64,000 nt of DNA from Pseudacidovorax sp. NFM-22 (GTDB lineage: Bacteria; Pseudomonadota; Gammaproteobacteria; Burkholderiales; Burkholderiaceae_C): positions 186,001 through 250,000 of the forward strand of contig NZ_JACBFY010000006.1 in assembly GCF_021401245.1 (NCBI RefSeq). Direction: 5' to 3'. Shown here in pieces: positions 27,247 through 36,617 of the stretch (its first letter is position 1; every line of letters starts with the position of its first letter). The translations under genes were made by a program, and so were the position numbers. The notes beneath the pieces were generated by a model. That model did no database searches. It saw nothing but the letters and a program-made list of their open reading frames with translations, and was not told where the DNA came from.

Positions 27247-27247
27247 T
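27217..27247 (+). promoter_or_regulatory. sigma-70-type promoter for rplS inside the trmD end
   Basis: TTGCAG (27217-27222) and a perfect TATAAT (27242-27247) are separated by 19 bp. The -10 covers the trmD stop codon. This would let rplS be made separately from the rpsP operon, with a leader of about 140 nt. Confidence 0.55.
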
Positions 27248-27394
27248 CGAGGGCTTTTCGATCCTCTGTCCGGCCGCGGCCCTCGTCCCGAGGCTCGCCC
27301 TTGTGGATCCGGCGCCTTCTTCGCAACTCGCGATGCCGCAGGCACCGGCAGCCGCCTTCAGTGCAGCGCGGACACGATCCTTTCGCAGGAAACC

Positions 27395-27778
<384 letters not shown>

Positions 27779-27825
27779 TCGCGACGTGCAGGCAGGACCG
27801 GTCACCGCTCCTGCCGTCCGCACAG

Positions 27826-27848
27826 GGCCGCCTTCGGGCGGCCTTTTT
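27826..27848 (+). terminator. intrinsic terminator after rplS
   Basis: GGCCGCC / GGCGGCC with a TTCG loop (27826-27843) is followed by TTTTT. It is a classic Rho-independent terminator 48 bp after the rplS stop. Confidence 0.93.
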
Positions 27849-27865
27849 CATTGCAGTTCACCGCC

Positions 27866-28624
27866 ATGTCCCTGAGTCCTGAACACCCTTCTTCCGGTAG
27901 CCCGGGCCATGCACCGCCCGAGGTGGTCAACGCGGTCGGCACGCCGGCCGGGGCGGTGACGGATCCGCGCGCCGTGCCGGTGACCCGCATCGACCGCCAC
28001 CTGCCCGCGGTGCCTGCCGCCCGTCTGACGGCTGCGGCCCTGCGCGAGCGCTTCTCCACGCCCCACAGCGTGACGTGGACCCCCGAAGTCCGCCGGGAGC
28101 CGAGCCTGACGCGCCGCAACCCCGCCCCTGCTGCCGTCCTGGTGCCGATCGTGCAGCGGGCCGAGCCCACGGTGCTGCTGACCGAGCGCGCCACCCGCAT
28201 GTCCACCCATTCGGGCCAGATCGCCTTTCCGGGCGGGCGGGTGGATCCCGGCGATGCCAGCATCGCTGCGGCAGCCTTGCGCGAAGCGTGGGAGGAGGTG
28301 GGACTGGAGGCGGGCTTCGTCGAGGTGCTGGGTGAACTGCCCACCTACACCACCATCACCGCCTTTGTCGTGACGCCGGTCGTCGCGCTGGTGCAGCCCG
28401 GCTTTGTGCTCCGACCCAATCCCGCCGAGGTGGCGGACGTGTTCGAAGTGCCGCTGGCCTTCCTGATGAACCCGGCCCACCATCGCCGCCATCAGGTGGA
28501 AGGGGAGGGCCCCGCGGCGCGGCACTTCTTCTCGATGCCGTACCAGGACGGCGGCCGCGAGCGCTTCGTCTGGGGCGCCACGGCGGGCATGCTGCGCAAT
28601 CTCTACCGTTTCCTGGCTGCATGA
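27866..28624 (+). CDS. Nudix CoA pyrophosphatase
   Basis: A 252-residue NudL/YeaB-type Nudix hydrolase. The Nudix box GGRVDPGDASIAAAALREAWEEVG is near residue 117, preceded by MSTHSGQIAFP, which marks the CoA pyrophosphatase subgroup that splits CoA and its derivatives. The first 60 residues are poorly conserved, so the start (ATG 27866) is less certain than the domain. It follows rplS just after the terminator. Confidence 0.92.
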   Translation: MSLSPEHPSSGSPGHAPPEVVNAVGTPAGAVTDPRAVPVTRIDRHLPAVPAARLTAAALRERFSTPHSVTWTPEVRREPSLTRRNPAPAAVLVPIVQRAEPTVLLTERATRMSTHSGQIAFPGGRVDPGDASIAAAALREAWEEVGLEAGFVEVLGELPTYTTITAFVVTPVVALVQPGFVLRPNPAEVADVFEVPLAFLMNPAHHRRHQVEGEGPAARHFFSMPYQDGGRERFVWGATAGMLRNLYRFLAA

Positions 28625-28699
28625 CGGCACTGTGCATGCCAGCGATGGCTGCGCTGCCGGAGTCCGTGGCGGGCCTCAGGGCCGTCTTATGATTCCTCG

Positions 28700-29695
28700 A
28701 TGAGCTTCTTTGCCATCCTGTGCGCGCTGCTGATCGAGCAGGTCCGGCCGCTGGCATCCGACAACCCGGCGGCTCGCGCGGCGCTGGCCTGGACACGCTG
28801 GACGAGCCGCAACTTCGATGCCGGCAAGCCGCACCACGGATGGGTCGCATGGTCGCTGGCAGTGGGGGCGCCCAGCCTGCTGGCACTGGGGCTGCACTGG
28901 CTGCTGATGCTCACGCTGGGCGCGCCTTTTGCGCTGGTCTGGGGCGTGGGCGTGCTCTACGTCACGCTGGGCTTCCGGCAGTTCAGCCATCACTTCACGG
29001 AGATTCGCGACGCGCTGGATGTGGGCGACGAGGCGCTCGCGCGCAGCCTGCTCGCACGCTGGCAACGGGTCGACGCGGCCGAGCTGCCGCGCAGCGAGAT
29101 CGTCCGGCACGTGATCGAGTACTCGGTCATTGCGGCGCACCGCCATGTGCTGGGCGTGCTTGCATGGTTCTCGCTGGGCGCGCTGCTGGGGCTGGGGCCG
29201 GCCGGGGCCGTGTTCTATCGCATGAGCGAGTTCGTCGGCCGCTATTGGGCCTACAAGCACAACGCCATGAGCCAGCCGGCGAGCGTCTGGGTGCAGCAGG
29301 CCGCGGACCGCGCATGGACGGTGATCGACTGGCTCCCCGCCCGCATCACGGCCCTGGGCTTCGCGGTGGTCGGCAGCTTCGAGGAAGCCATCGACTGCTG
29401 GCGCAACGACGCGCGTCATTTCGCCGGGGTGAACGATGGCGTGATCCTGGCTGCCACCTCGGGGGCGCTCAATGTACGCCTGGGTGGCGAGCAGTTGCGG
29501 CCCAGCCGGCCGCTGGCCGACGCGCTGGTGGATGCTGCCGACCAGCCCGGTCCTGCCATGTCGGCCGGTGGCGGCACGGCGGGGCGAGAGCCCGAGCCGG
29601 CCCATCTGCGCAGCGTCGTGGGCCTGGTGTGGCGCTCGGTGGTGCTGTGGATGCTGCTGCTGGCGCTCCTGACGCTGGCGCGCCTGCTGGGCTGA
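28700..29695 (+). CDS. CobD/CbiB-family membrane protein
   Basis: A 331-residue membrane protein of the CbiB family, whose archetype attaches aminopropanol or its phosphate to adenosylcobyric acid. The signature [33 protein letters not shown] (about 150-182) and five or six hydrophobic helices support this. There is no other cobalamin gene next to it, and this betaproteobacterial version may have a different, unassigned role. ATG 28700 opens [18 protein letters not shown]. It precedes hisC by 62 bp. Confidence 0.82.
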   Translation: MSFFAILCALLIEQVRPLASDNPAARAALAWTRWTSRNFDAGKPHHGWVAWSLAVGAPSLLALGLHWLLMLTLGAPFALVWGVGVLYVTLGFRQFSHHFTEIRDALDVGDEALARSLLARWQRVDAAELPRSEIVRHVIEYSVIAAHRHVLGVLAWFSLGALLGLGPAGAVFYRMSEFVGRYWAYKHNAMSQPASVWVQQAADRAWTVIDWLPARITALGFAVVGSFEEAIDCWRNDARHFAGVNDGVILAATSGALNVRLGGEQLRPSRPLADALVDAADQPGPAMSAGGGTAGREPEPAHLRSVVGLVWRSVVLWMLLLALLTLARLLG

Positions 29696-29757
29696 AGGCC
29701 CACGCCGTCTTCTCTCTTTCATCTTCCTCGGCGGTCTTGTGCCGCATGGCGAGCGAT

Positions 29758-30843
29758 ATGTCCCATCCCTATCCTGCCTTCTGGAGCCCGCGTGTCGCGG
29801 GGCTCGAGCCCTATGTGCCCGGCGAGCAGCCGCGCATCGCCAACCTGGTCAAGCTCAACACCAACGAGCATCCGAGTCCGCCGTCGCCGCGGGTGATCGC
29901 CGCCATCGCGGAGGCCGCGCGTGAAGGGCTGCAGCGCTACCCCGATCCCGAGTCCACGTCGCTGCGCGAGGCCATCGCCCGCCGTCATGGCTTGCAGCCC
30001 GGGCAGGTGTTCGTCGGCAACGGCTCCGACGAGGTGCTGAGCCACGCCTTCCTGGCTTTCTTCCAGCGCGGCGAGCCCCTGCTCTTTCCCGATGTCACCT
30101 ACAGCTTCTACCGGGTCTGGACCCAGCTGCACGGCATCGAGGCCGAGGCAGTGTCGGTGGACGAGGCCTTGCGCATCGACATCGACGCCCTGGCCCTGCG
30201 GGCGGAGCAGGGCTGCGCGGGCGTGGTGATCGCCAATCCGAACGCGCCGACGGGGCAGGGGCTGCCCCTGGACGCCATCGAACAGTTGCTGCGCGCCTGT
30301 CCCACGCGGGTGGTGCTGGTCGACGAGGCTTATGTGGACTTCGGTGCCCGCAGCGCTGCGGCGCTGGTCGAGGCCCATCCCAACCTGCTCGTGGTGCAGA
30401 CCCTCTCCAAGTCGCGCGCGCTGGCCGGCCTGCGTGTGGGCTTTGCGCTTGGGCAGGCGCCGCTCATCGAGGCCCTGGCCCGCATCAAGAACAGCTTCAA
30501 CTCCTACCCGCTCGACCGGCTGGCACAGGCGGGCGCACAGGCGGCCATCGAGGACGAGGAGTGGTTCAGCGCGCAATGCCGCGCGGTGATCGACACGCGC
30601 GAAGGGCTGACGCTGCAGCTGGAGGATCTCGGCTTCGACGTGTTGCCTTCGCAGGCCAACTTCGTGTTCGCACGCCATCCGCAGCGCGATGCGGCCACCC
30701 TGGCGGCAGCGCTGCGTGAGCGTGCCGTGCTGGTGCGGCATTTCCGGCAGCCGCGCATCGACCAGTGGCTGCGCATCAGCATCGGCACGCGGGCGCAGTG
30801 CAGCGCTTTGGTGGAGGCGCTGCAGGCGATCCTGGAGGGCTGA
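29758..30843 (+). CDS. hisC: histidinol-phosphate aminotransferase
   Basis: A 361-residue class I/II PLP enzyme that makes L-histidinol phosphate in histidine biosynthesis; such enzymes often accept aromatic 2-oxo acids. Features are the [15 protein letters not shown] start, the [14 protein letters not shown] motif, the NPNAPTG motif and the PLP lysine in [16 protein letters not shown]. Start ATG 29758 is used; ATG 29746 four codons earlier is equally possible. The stop codon lies in a GGCTGA hexamer run. It is not in a his operon here. Confidence 0.93.
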   Translation: MSHPYPAFWSPRVAGLEPYVPGEQPRIANLVKLNTNEHPSPPSPRVIAAIAEAAREGLQRYPDPESTSLREAIARRHGLQPGQVFVGNGSDEVLSHAFLAFFQRGEPLLFPDVTYSFYRVWTQLHGIEAEAVSVDEALRIDIDALALRAEQGCAGVVIANPNAPTGQGLPLDAIEQLLRACPTRVVLVDEAYVDFGARSAAALVEAHPNLLVVQTLSKSRALAGLRVGFALGQAPLIEALARIKNSFNSYPLDRLAQAGAQAAIEDEEWFSAQCRAVIDTREGLTLQLEDLGFDVLPSQANFVFARHPQRDAATLAAALRERAVLVRHFRQPRIDQWLRISIGTRAQCSALVEALQAILEG

Positions 30844-30861
30844 GGCTGAGGCTGAGGCTGA
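30838..30861. repeat. hexanucleotide tandem repeat at the hisC stop codon
   Basis: Four copies of GGCTGA span the end of hisC. The repeat is in frame, so each unit supplies a TGA stop and copy-number changes would not alter the HisC protein. Confidence 0.85.
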
Positions 30862-30936
30862 GGCGAGGTTCGGCGCGGCTGGTCGCGCCAGCATGTCCGG
30901 CTTGCGACTGGGAGGCGGGGCGCAGCCCGTGGCCCT

Positions 30937-31905
30937 TCAGTACGCCGGCCGGCTCAGCTCGCCGAAGAGCTCGTTGTAGATGCGGTAGCGCATCGCGCTG
31001 ATGTCCGCGTCGCTGTTGACGTTGCGCTCGTCACCTTCCACATGGGCGATCACGCCGCACCCAGGCTCGTGCCGGTGCGTGCAGTTGTAGAAGCGGCATT
31101 CGCCCGTGTGGGCCGCGATGTCGGGCATCAGCGCCGGCAATTGCGTGGGCTCGATGTGGTGAAGGCCGAATTCCTGGAATCCGGGCGAGTCGATCAAGGC
31201 CGTCCCGGCTGGCTTGTCCATCCAGTACCAGGTGGTCGTCGTGGTGGTGTGGCGGCCCGAATTGAGTGCCTGCGAGATCTCGCCCGTCTGGGCCAGCGCC
31301 GAGGGCACCAGCCGGTTGACCAGCGTGCTCTTGCCCACGCCCGAGGGTCCGAGGATGAGCGTGGTGCGGCCGGCCAGTTCGGCCTGCACTTCGGCCAGGC
31401 CCGAGGCGCCGTCGTCCTTCAGCGAAAGGGGCAGCACCCCGTAGCCCATGCGGCGGTAGGGTGCGAGCCGCTCCCAGGCCGGCGAGAAGAGGCCTGGCAG
31501 GTCGCTCTTGTTGAGCACGATCAGCGCGCGGATGTGCTCGGCCTCGGCCGCGATCAGCGCCCGCGCCAGCTGATGCTCCGAGAAGTCGGGTTCCGCCGCG
31601 ACCAGCATCAGGATCTGGTCCAAGTTCGCCGCGAAGGACTTGGTGCGGATCTCGTCCTGGCGGTAGAAGAGATTGCGGCGCGTGTCCACCCGTTCGATGG
31701 TGCCCTCGTCGGTGCTTGGCAGCCATTGCACCCGGTCGCCCACCACGGCCTGGCTCTTCTTGCCGCGCGGGTGGCAGATGCGGCGCTCGCCGTCGGGCGA
31801 TTCCACCAGGCAGTGGCGGCCGTGGCTGCCAACCACCAGGCCTGGCTGCACCGTTGCCGTGGCGGGTGCGGCGCCGACTTGCGTGCTGTGCTTGCTGCGG
31901 CCCAC
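30937..31905 (-). CDS. rsgA: ribosome small-subunit-dependent GTPase A
   Basis: A 322-residue circularly permuted GTPase that checks late 30S maturation. It has an OB-fold (about 20-85), the permuted order of G4 (LNKSDLP), G1 (GPSGVGKSTLVN) and G3 (DSPGFQEFGL), and a C-terminal zinc finger (CRFYNCTHRHEPGC). The start is GTG 31905 because a GAGGA lies just upstream and no ATG fits; the longer reading runs into the protease gene. It is 8 bp downstream of the M48 protease gene. Confidence 0.94.
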   Translation of the reverse strand: MGRSKHSTQVGAAPATATVQPGLVVGSHGRHCLVESPDGERRICHPRGKKSQAVVGDRVQWLPSTDEGTIERVDTRRNLFYRQDEIRTKSFAANLDQILMLVAAEPDFSEHQLARALIAAEAEHIRALIVLNKSDLPGLFSPAWERLAPYRRMGYGVLPLSLKDDGASGLAEVQAELAGRTTLILGPSGVGKSTLVNRLVPSALAQTGEISQALNSGRHTTTTTTWYWMDKPAGTALIDSPGFQEFGLHHIEPTQLPALMPDIAAHTGECRFYNCTHRHEPGCGVIAHVEGDERNVNSDADISAMRYRIYNELFGELSRPAY

Positions 31906-31913
31906 GGATGTCC

Positions 31914-33182
31914 TCAGGCCACCGCGGCCGGCTGCAGCCGCGCGAGGCGCTGCGCCGCCGGCGGGTGGGAGTAATAGAAGCCGACATAGACCGGATCCGG
32001 CGTCAACGTGGACGCGTTGTCCTGGTGCAGCTTGAGCAGGGCGCGGGACAGGTCGGCACCGTCGGCATGCGTGGCCGCGAAGGCGTCGGCCTCGAATTCG
32101 TCCCGACGCGACATGCGCGCCATGACCGGCGAGACGAAGAAGCTGAACACCGGCACCACCAGCATGAACAGCAGCAGCGCCAGCGCATCGTTGGGCGCCG
32201 CCATGTGCGGCTGCACGCCCAGCCCGGTGTAGAACCACGCCTGGGCCGACAGCCATCCCAGCAGCGCGAAGGCCGCCAGGCTCAGCACCAGCATCAGGCC
32301 CATGCGGCGGGTGATATGGCGGTGCTTGAAGTGGCCCAGTTCGTGGGCCAGCACCGCCTCCACCTCGCCCGGCGTGAGCTGCCGCAGCAGCGTGTCGAAG
32401 AACACCACGCGCTTGGACCGGCCGAAGCCAGTGAAGTAGGCATTGGCGTGGGCGCTGCGGCGGCTGCCGTCCATCACGAACAGGCCCTTCGCCGCGAAAC
32501 CGCAGCGGGTCATCAGCGTCTGGACGCGCTGCTTCAGCGATTCATCGTCCAGCGGCGAGAACTTGTTGAACAGCGGGGCGATCCAGGTCGGGACGATGAA
32601 CTGCAGCAGCAGCGTCCAGCCCGCGAGCGCCACCCAGGCCCATAGCCACCAGAGCGGCCCGGCCGCACCCATCAGCCAGAGCACCAGTGCGGCCAGCGGC
32701 AGGCCCAGCGCCACGCCCAGTGCCGTTCCCTTGAGCAGGTCGGCCAGCCAGAGCCGGGGCGTCATCTTGTTGAAGCCGAAGCGCTCTTCGAGCCGGAAGG
32801 TCTGCCACCAGGTGAAGGGCAGGTCGATCAGCCCGCCGATCAGGCTGAAGGCGCCAAGCAGCGCGAGCTGTTGCCACATGCCGGCGCCGAGCCAGGCGGC
32901 CAGCGTCTTGTCCAGCAGGTCCAGGCCGCCCAACAAGGTCCAGGCGATCAGGGTGGCCGCGCCCCAGGCGGCTTCGATCAGGCCGAAGCGCATGCGCGCG
33001 ACCGTGTAGTCGGCGGCCTTGCGGTGTGCTTCCAGATCGACGGTGCCGGCAAAAGGCGCGGGCACGGCATCGCGGTGCCGGGCCACATGGCGGATCTGGC
33101 GTGCCGCCAGCCAGAAGCGCAGCAGCAATCCGGCACTCAGCGCGACGGCGAAAAGAAGGGTGAAGGCAAGGGAGGCGGACAT
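31914..33182 (-). CDS. M48-family membrane metallopeptidase (CAAX-protease-1-like)
   Basis: A 422-residue membrane zinc protease resembling Ste24/CAAX prenyl protease 1. The zinc motif HELGH is at residues 280-284, and the third ligand is likely the glutamate in [11 protein letters not shown] (about 352-363). Several transmembrane helices (about 5-25, 70-120, 150-200, 295-345) surround it. Bacterial members act in membrane-protein quality control, but the substrate is unknown. ATG 33182 follows a long gap from orn. It is upstream of rsgA in one operon. Confidence 0.9.
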   Translation of the reverse strand: MSASLAFTLLFAVALSAGLLLRFWLAARQIRHVARHRDAVPAPFAGTVDLEAHRKAADYTVARMRFGLIEAAWGAATLIAWTLLGGLDLLDKTLAAWLGAGMWQQLALLGAFSLIGGLIDLPFTWWQTFRLEERFGFNKMTPRLWLADLLKGTALGVALGLPLAALVLWLMGAAGPLWWLWAWVALAGWTLLLQFIVPTWIAPLFNKFSPLDDESLKQRVQTLMTRCGFAAKGLFVMDGSRRSAHANAYFTGFGRSKRVVFFDTLLRQLTPGEVEAVLAHELGHFKHRHITRRMGLMLVLSLAAFALLGWLSAQAWFYTGLGVQPHMAAPNDALALLLFMLVVPVFSFFVSPVMARMSRRDEFEADAFAATHADGADLSRALLKLHQDNASTLTPDPVYVGFYYSHPPAAQRLARLQPAAVA

Positions 33183-33251
33183 GCGTGGCGCAGTGTAGTG
33201 GGCGCCCACCGGCCACACGGGGCGCAGGTGACTGTGGGCGAGAATGCCCCG

Positions 33252-33836
33252 ATGTCCGCATCCCAAGCCTCTTCTGCCCCGGCCCTCCCCAAGAGCGACC
33301 AGAACCTCGTCTGGCTCGACTGCGAGATGAGCGGCCTCGATCCCGAGAAGGAGCGCCTGCTCGAGATCGCCGTCGTCGTCACCAGCCCCGACTTGTCGGT
33401 GCGTATCGACGGCCCCGTGCTCGTCGTTCACCAGAGCGACGCCGTGCTCGACGCCATGGACGCGTGGAACAAGGGTACGCATGGCCGCAGCGGCCTGATC
33501 GACAAAGTGCGTGCGTCGACTCTCGACGAAGCCGCGGCCGAGCAGCAGCTCATCGACTTCCTCATGCGCTACGTGCCGCGCAGCGGCTCGCCGATGTGCG
33601 GCAACACCATCGGCCAGGACCGCCGCTTCCTCGTCAAGTACATGCCGCGGCTGGAGGCCTTTTTCCACTACCGCAACCTCGACGTCAGCACGCTCAAGGA
33701 GCTGGCCAAGCGCTGGAAGCCCGCCGCCTATGCGGCCTTCAAGAAACAGCAGGCCCACACGGCGCTGGCCGACGTGCACGAGTCCATCGACGAGCTGCTG
33801 CACTACCGCGACACCTTCCTGCGCCTGCAGGATTGA
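33252..33836 (+). CDS. orn: oligoribonuclease
   Basis: A 194-residue DEDDh 3'-5' exonuclease that degrades RNA dinucleotides, including pGpG from c-di-GMP turnover. Signatures are [23 protein letters not shown] (DxE, about 18-40), [11 protein letters not shown] (about 115) and the [14 protein letters not shown] terminal motif with the catalytic histidine and aspartate. ATG 33252 is used; the first 14 residues are a variable extension. It is divergent from the M48 protease gene. Confidence 0.96.
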   Translation: MSASQASSAPALPKSDQNLVWLDCEMSGLDPEKERLLEIAVVVTSPDLSVRIDGPVLVVHQSDAVLDAMDAWNKGTHGRSGLIDKVRASTLDEAAAEQQLIDFLMRYVPRSGSPMCGNTIGQDRRFLVKYMPRLEAFFHYRNLDVSTLKELAKRWKPAAYAAFKKQQAHTALADVHESIDELLHYRDTFLRLQD

Positions 33837-33856
33837 ACATTTGCTCAAAGCGGGAT

Positions 33857-33919
33857 TAGGCAAAACCCTGAACTCCTGCCATAATCATGGGCTCGCTGCA
33901 AAACCAAGACCGCAGCGAG
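33857..33919 (+). promoter_or_regulatory. putative promoter and leader hairpin of the DEAD-box helicase
   Basis: A possible promoter (TTAGGC 33857-33862, 17-bp spacer, CATAAT 33880-33885) precedes an 8-bp perfect hairpin CTCGCTGC / GCAGCGAG (33892-33899 with 33912-33919). The transcript would have a leader of about 215 nt to the start at 34109. No gene is seen in 33837-34108. Confidence 0.45.
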
Positions 33920-34108
33920 TTTGCGCATCTCCCTTCTTGCACATTGGTCGGCGGCTCCCGCACAGCGCGGAACAGCTCGATGAACCCGACCACGGCGCCT
34001 GATCCTCACCCGGATCGCCACGCGCCGATCGTCGTTGGATGGTTGATGTTTTTCTGAACCTCCAACGTGCCTGCCCCAACGGGGCGGCGTGCGTTCACGA
34101 TCAGTTTT

Positions 34109-36028
34109 ATGACCGACTCCCTGCATGAGCAGGGCGCTGCTGCGCCCGTGCTCGACCCTTCCTTTTCCACCGAAATCGTGGCTGATGGCCGCGCCGACGC
34201 GCCCGAAGCCGCCCTGGCCAACGACGTCGCCGCCGAGGCGGCTGCGCCCGAAGGCCCCCATCCTTTCGCCGAACTGGGTCTGGCTCCTGAGCTCGTTGCC
34301 GCCGTGCGCGACCTGGGCTACACCGAACCCACCGCCGTCCAGACGAAGGTCATCCCCATGGCCATGGCGGGCAATGGCGACGAAGACGCCAGCGCCGCCG
34401 GTTTCGTCGACCTGATGGTCTCCAGCCAGACCGGCAGCGGCAAGACCGCCGCCTTCCTGCTGCCCGTGCTGCACACGCTGCTGCTGCAACAGCAGCGCGA
34501 AGAAGAAGAGGCCAAGGCCGAGCACGCCCGCCTGGCGGCCGAAGCCGCCGCCCGCGGCGAAGCGCCGCCCAAGAAGCCCCGCCGCGTCAACCCGACGCAG
34601 TCGCGCAACTTCAAGGCGGCCGTCCCCGGCGCGCTGGTGCTGTGCCCCACGCGCGAACTGGCGCAGCAGGTGGCCCACGACGCCATCGAACTGGTGCGCC
34701 ACTGCCGCGGCCTGCGCATCGCCAACGTGGTGGGCGGCATGCCCTACCAGTTGCAGATTGCCCGCCTGCAGAACGCCAACCTGGTGGTGGCCACGCCCGG
34801 CCGCCTGCTGGACCTGCAGCGGTCGATGCAGATCAAGCTGGACCAGGTGCGCTTCCTCGTCGTCGACGAGGCCGACCGCATGCTCGACCTGGGCTTCGCC
34901 GACGACCTGGCCGAGATCAACCAGCTGACCATCCAGCGCCAGCAGACCATGATGTTCAGCGCCACCTTTGCGCCGCGCATCCAGCAACTGGCCGCCCGCG
35001 TGATGCGCGAGCCGCGCAAGGTGCAGATCGACAGCCCGCAGCAGAAGCACGCCAACATCCGTCAGGTGCTGCACTGGGCCGACCACGCCAGCCATAAGCG
35101 TGCGCTGCTCGATCATTGGCTGCGTGACACGGCCATCCAGCAGGCCGTGGTCTTCGCCAGCACGCAGATCGAATGCGACGGCCTGGCCAATGACCTGCAG
35201 CAGGCCGGCTTCTCCGCCGTGGCGCTGCACGGGGCGCTGAGCCAGGGCCTGCGCAACCGTCGCCTCATGGCGCTGCGCAACGGCCAAGTGCAGATCCTCG
35301 TGGCCACCGACGTCGCTGCCCGCGGCATCGACGTGCCGACGATCAGCCACGTCTTCAACTTCGGCCTGCCGATGAAGGCGGAGGACTACACCCACCGCAT
35401 CGGCCGTACCGGGCGGGCGGGCCGCGATGGTATCGCCGTGACCTTCGCCGAGTTCCGCGACCAGCGTCGCATCTTCGACATCGAAGCCTTCACCAAGCAG
35501 CAGTTCCAGCCCGAAGTGATCGAAGGCATGGAGCCGACCCGCCGTGCGCCGACGGCCCAGCCGCCGCGTGGCGGCGCGGGCCGGGGCCGTGGTGGTCCCG
35601 CCGGTCGCCAAGGAGACGACCGCCGTCGCTCGCCCGGCTTTGCCGGCGGTGGCCGTGCGCAGGGCTGGGGTGAGTCCTCGGGCGGCGCGCGTCATGGCGG
35701 CCAGCGCTCGCAGGGCTTTGACGGCGGCGCTCGCGCAGGGGGCGGCTTTGGCCGGCCTCAGGGCGACGACGGTTTCGGGGGCGGCCATCGCGGCCGTCAA
35801 GAGGGCTTCGGCGGCCCGCGTTCTGGCGAAGGCTTCGCAGGTCATCGTGGACACAACGAAGGCTTTGGCGGTCGTGGACATGGCGAGGGCTTTGGCGGTC
35901 CCCGCTCGCACGGCGACAGCCGCCGGCCCGCGCCTGCTGCGCGCGACGGTCGTCCTTCGGGCGCCGGTCGTGGCCCCGGCGGCAAATCTTTTTCGGGTCG
36001 TGCCTTCGTTCCGCGTGACAGAGGCTAA
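34109..36028 (+). CDS. DEAD-box ATP-dependent RNA helicase (RhlE-like)
   Basis: A 639-residue DEAD-box helicase. The Q motif (FAELGLAPELVAAVRDLGYTEPTAVQ), motif I (SQTGSGKT), motif Ia (PTRELAQQ), motif II (DEAD), motif III (SAT) and motif VI (HRIGRTGRAGRDG) are all present. A charged 60-residue insert lies between motifs I and Ia. The C-terminal 150 residues are glycine/arginine-rich with repeated EGFGG units, which usually bind RNA and promote condensation. ATG 34109 is chosen from the start MTDSLHEQG. The long upstream leader suggests post-transcriptional control. Confidence 0.93.
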   Translation: MTDSLHEQGAAAPVLDPSFSTEIVADGRADAPEAALANDVAAEAAAPEGPHPFAELGLAPELVAAVRDLGYTEPTAVQTKVIPMAMAGNGDEDASAAGFVDLMVSSQTGSGKTAAFLLPVLHTLLLQQQREEEEAKAEHARLAAEAAARGEAPPKKPRRVNPTQSRNFKAAVPGALVLCPTRELAQQVAHDAIELVRHCRGLRIANVVGGMPYQLQIARLQNANLVVATPGRLLDLQRSMQIKLDQVRFLVVDEADRMLDLGFADDLAEINQLTIQRQQTMMFSATFAPRIQQLAARVMREPRKVQIDSPQQKHANIRQVLHWADHASHKRALLDHWLRDTAIQQAVVFASTQIECDGLANDLQQAGFSAVALHGALSQGLRNRRLMALRNGQVQILVATDVAARGIDVPTISHVFNFGLPMKAEDYTHRIGRTGRAGRDGIAVTFAEFRDQRRIFDIEAFTKQQFQPEVIEGMEPTRRAPTAQPPRGGAGRGRGGPAGRQGDDRRRSPGFAGGGRAQGWGESSGGARHGGQRSQGFDGGARAGGGFGRPQGDDGFGGGHRGRQEGFGGPRSGEGFAGHRGHNEGFGGRGHGEGFGGPRSHGDSRRPAPAARDGRPSGAGRGPGGKSFSGRAFVPRDRG

Positions 36029-36056
36029 AAAAATCGTGTCATAATCTCACCTCTTC

Positions 36057-36384
36057 GGGCCGTTAGCTCAGTTGGTTAGAGCAGAGGACTTGAAGGGCAG
36101 CAGCCTAAAGGTGCCTCGGCGCCAACGGATGAGGCCCGACGGGTTGCTCAAGGTAAGTTCACTCTGCCTTGAAGTAGAACTTCTCAAATTCGGCGAACGC
36201 TAACGTGCTCTTCCGAGCGCCAGGCCAACGCCGAGCGAAGCCCCGAAAGGGGAACGTGTAGAGACTCGACGGGAAGGCCGAAAGGCAAGACAGAGTCCAG
36301 ACCACGAACCGGAAACGGGCAGCGAAAGCTGAAGTGGTAGGCATAATCCTTTGGTCGCTGGTTCAAGCCCAGCACGGCCTACCA
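36057..36384 (+). tRNA. tRNA-Ile(CAU), interrupted by a group I intron
   Basis: The 5' exon (36057-36090, 34 nt) runs through the D arm to U33 of the anticodon loop. The 3' exon (36342-36384, 43 nt) begins CATAATCC and ends in an encoded CCA. Joined, they give a 77-nt cloverleaf with the CAT anticodon in a CTCATAA loop and the TTGGTCGCTGGTTC segment typical of tRNA-Ile2. This tRNA reads AUA after lysidine modification by TilS. The acceptor stem is GGGCCGT/ACGGCCT with one G-U pair. A possible -10 (CATAAT) lies at 36040. Confidence 0.9.
36091..36341 (+). ncRNA. group I intron (Azoarcus-like, IC3) in tRNA-Ile(CAU)
   Basis: This 251-nt insertion starts after U33 and ends in G36341 (omega-G), just before the anticodon. 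The core matches the Azoarcus tRNA-Ile intron: P3 strands TTCGGCG (36189-36195) and CGCCGAG (36229-36235), the J6/7-P7 block GTGTAGAGACTCGACGG (36256-36272), and AGAGTCC (36292-36298), which re-forms P7. An AGGT at 36119-36122 region of the 5' end can act as the internal guide, pairing with exon ACT and giving the U-G wobble at the 5' splice site. There is no endonuclease gene. Exact boundaries are inferred. Confidence 0.85.
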
Positions 36385-36418
36385 GGACGGAAGAAACGAA
36401 GAAAGTTTTGCTTGATAG

Positions 36419-36447
36419 TTGGCGCCACGAAAATGTCGTGCTATACT
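36419..36447 (+). promoter_or_regulatory. promoter of tRNA-Arg
   Basis: TTGGCG (36419-36424) and TATACT (36442-36447) are spaced 17 bp apart, and the tRNA begins 11 bp after the -10. Confidence 0.65.
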
Positions 36448-36457
36448 AGAAAGCTCA

Positions 36458-36534
36458 GCGGCTGTAGCTCAGCTGGATAGAGTACTTGGCTACGAACCAA
36501 GGGGTCGTGGGTTCGATTCCTGCCAGCCGCACCA
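36458..36534 (+). tRNA. tRNA-Arg(ACG)
   Basis: A 77-nt cloverleaf with acceptor GCGGCTG/CAGCCGC, D-arm GTAGCTCAGCTGGATAGAGT, anticodon stem CTTGG/CCAAG with the ACG anticodon in a CTACGAA loop, TTCGATTCC T-loop and an encoded CCA. A34 is expected to become inosine (TadA) to read CGU, CGC and CGA. It is 73 bp downstream of tRNA-Ile, with its own promoter. Confidence 0.97.
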
Positions 36535-36552
36535 TATTTCCCTATGGGGAAC

Positions 36553-36586
36553 AACGGGTTAGCGCCACAAGCGCTAGCCCGTTTTT
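36553..36586 (+). terminator. intrinsic terminator after tRNA-Arg
   Basis: A 12-bp stem, AACGGGTTAGCG / CGCTAGCCCGTT (one G-T pair), is followed by TTTTT. It ends tRNA-Arg transcription before greB. Confidence 0.92.
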
Positions 36587-36617
36587 CTTTGTCCGAAACT
36601 TTTGAGGGATCTCGCGC

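Noticed and set aside
36159-36375. Small minus-strand frames (beginning MLGLNQRPKDYA) in the tRNA-Ile region
   Set aside because: They are antisense translations of the intron and the tRNA 3' exon; such peptides are common mis-annotations next to tRNAs.
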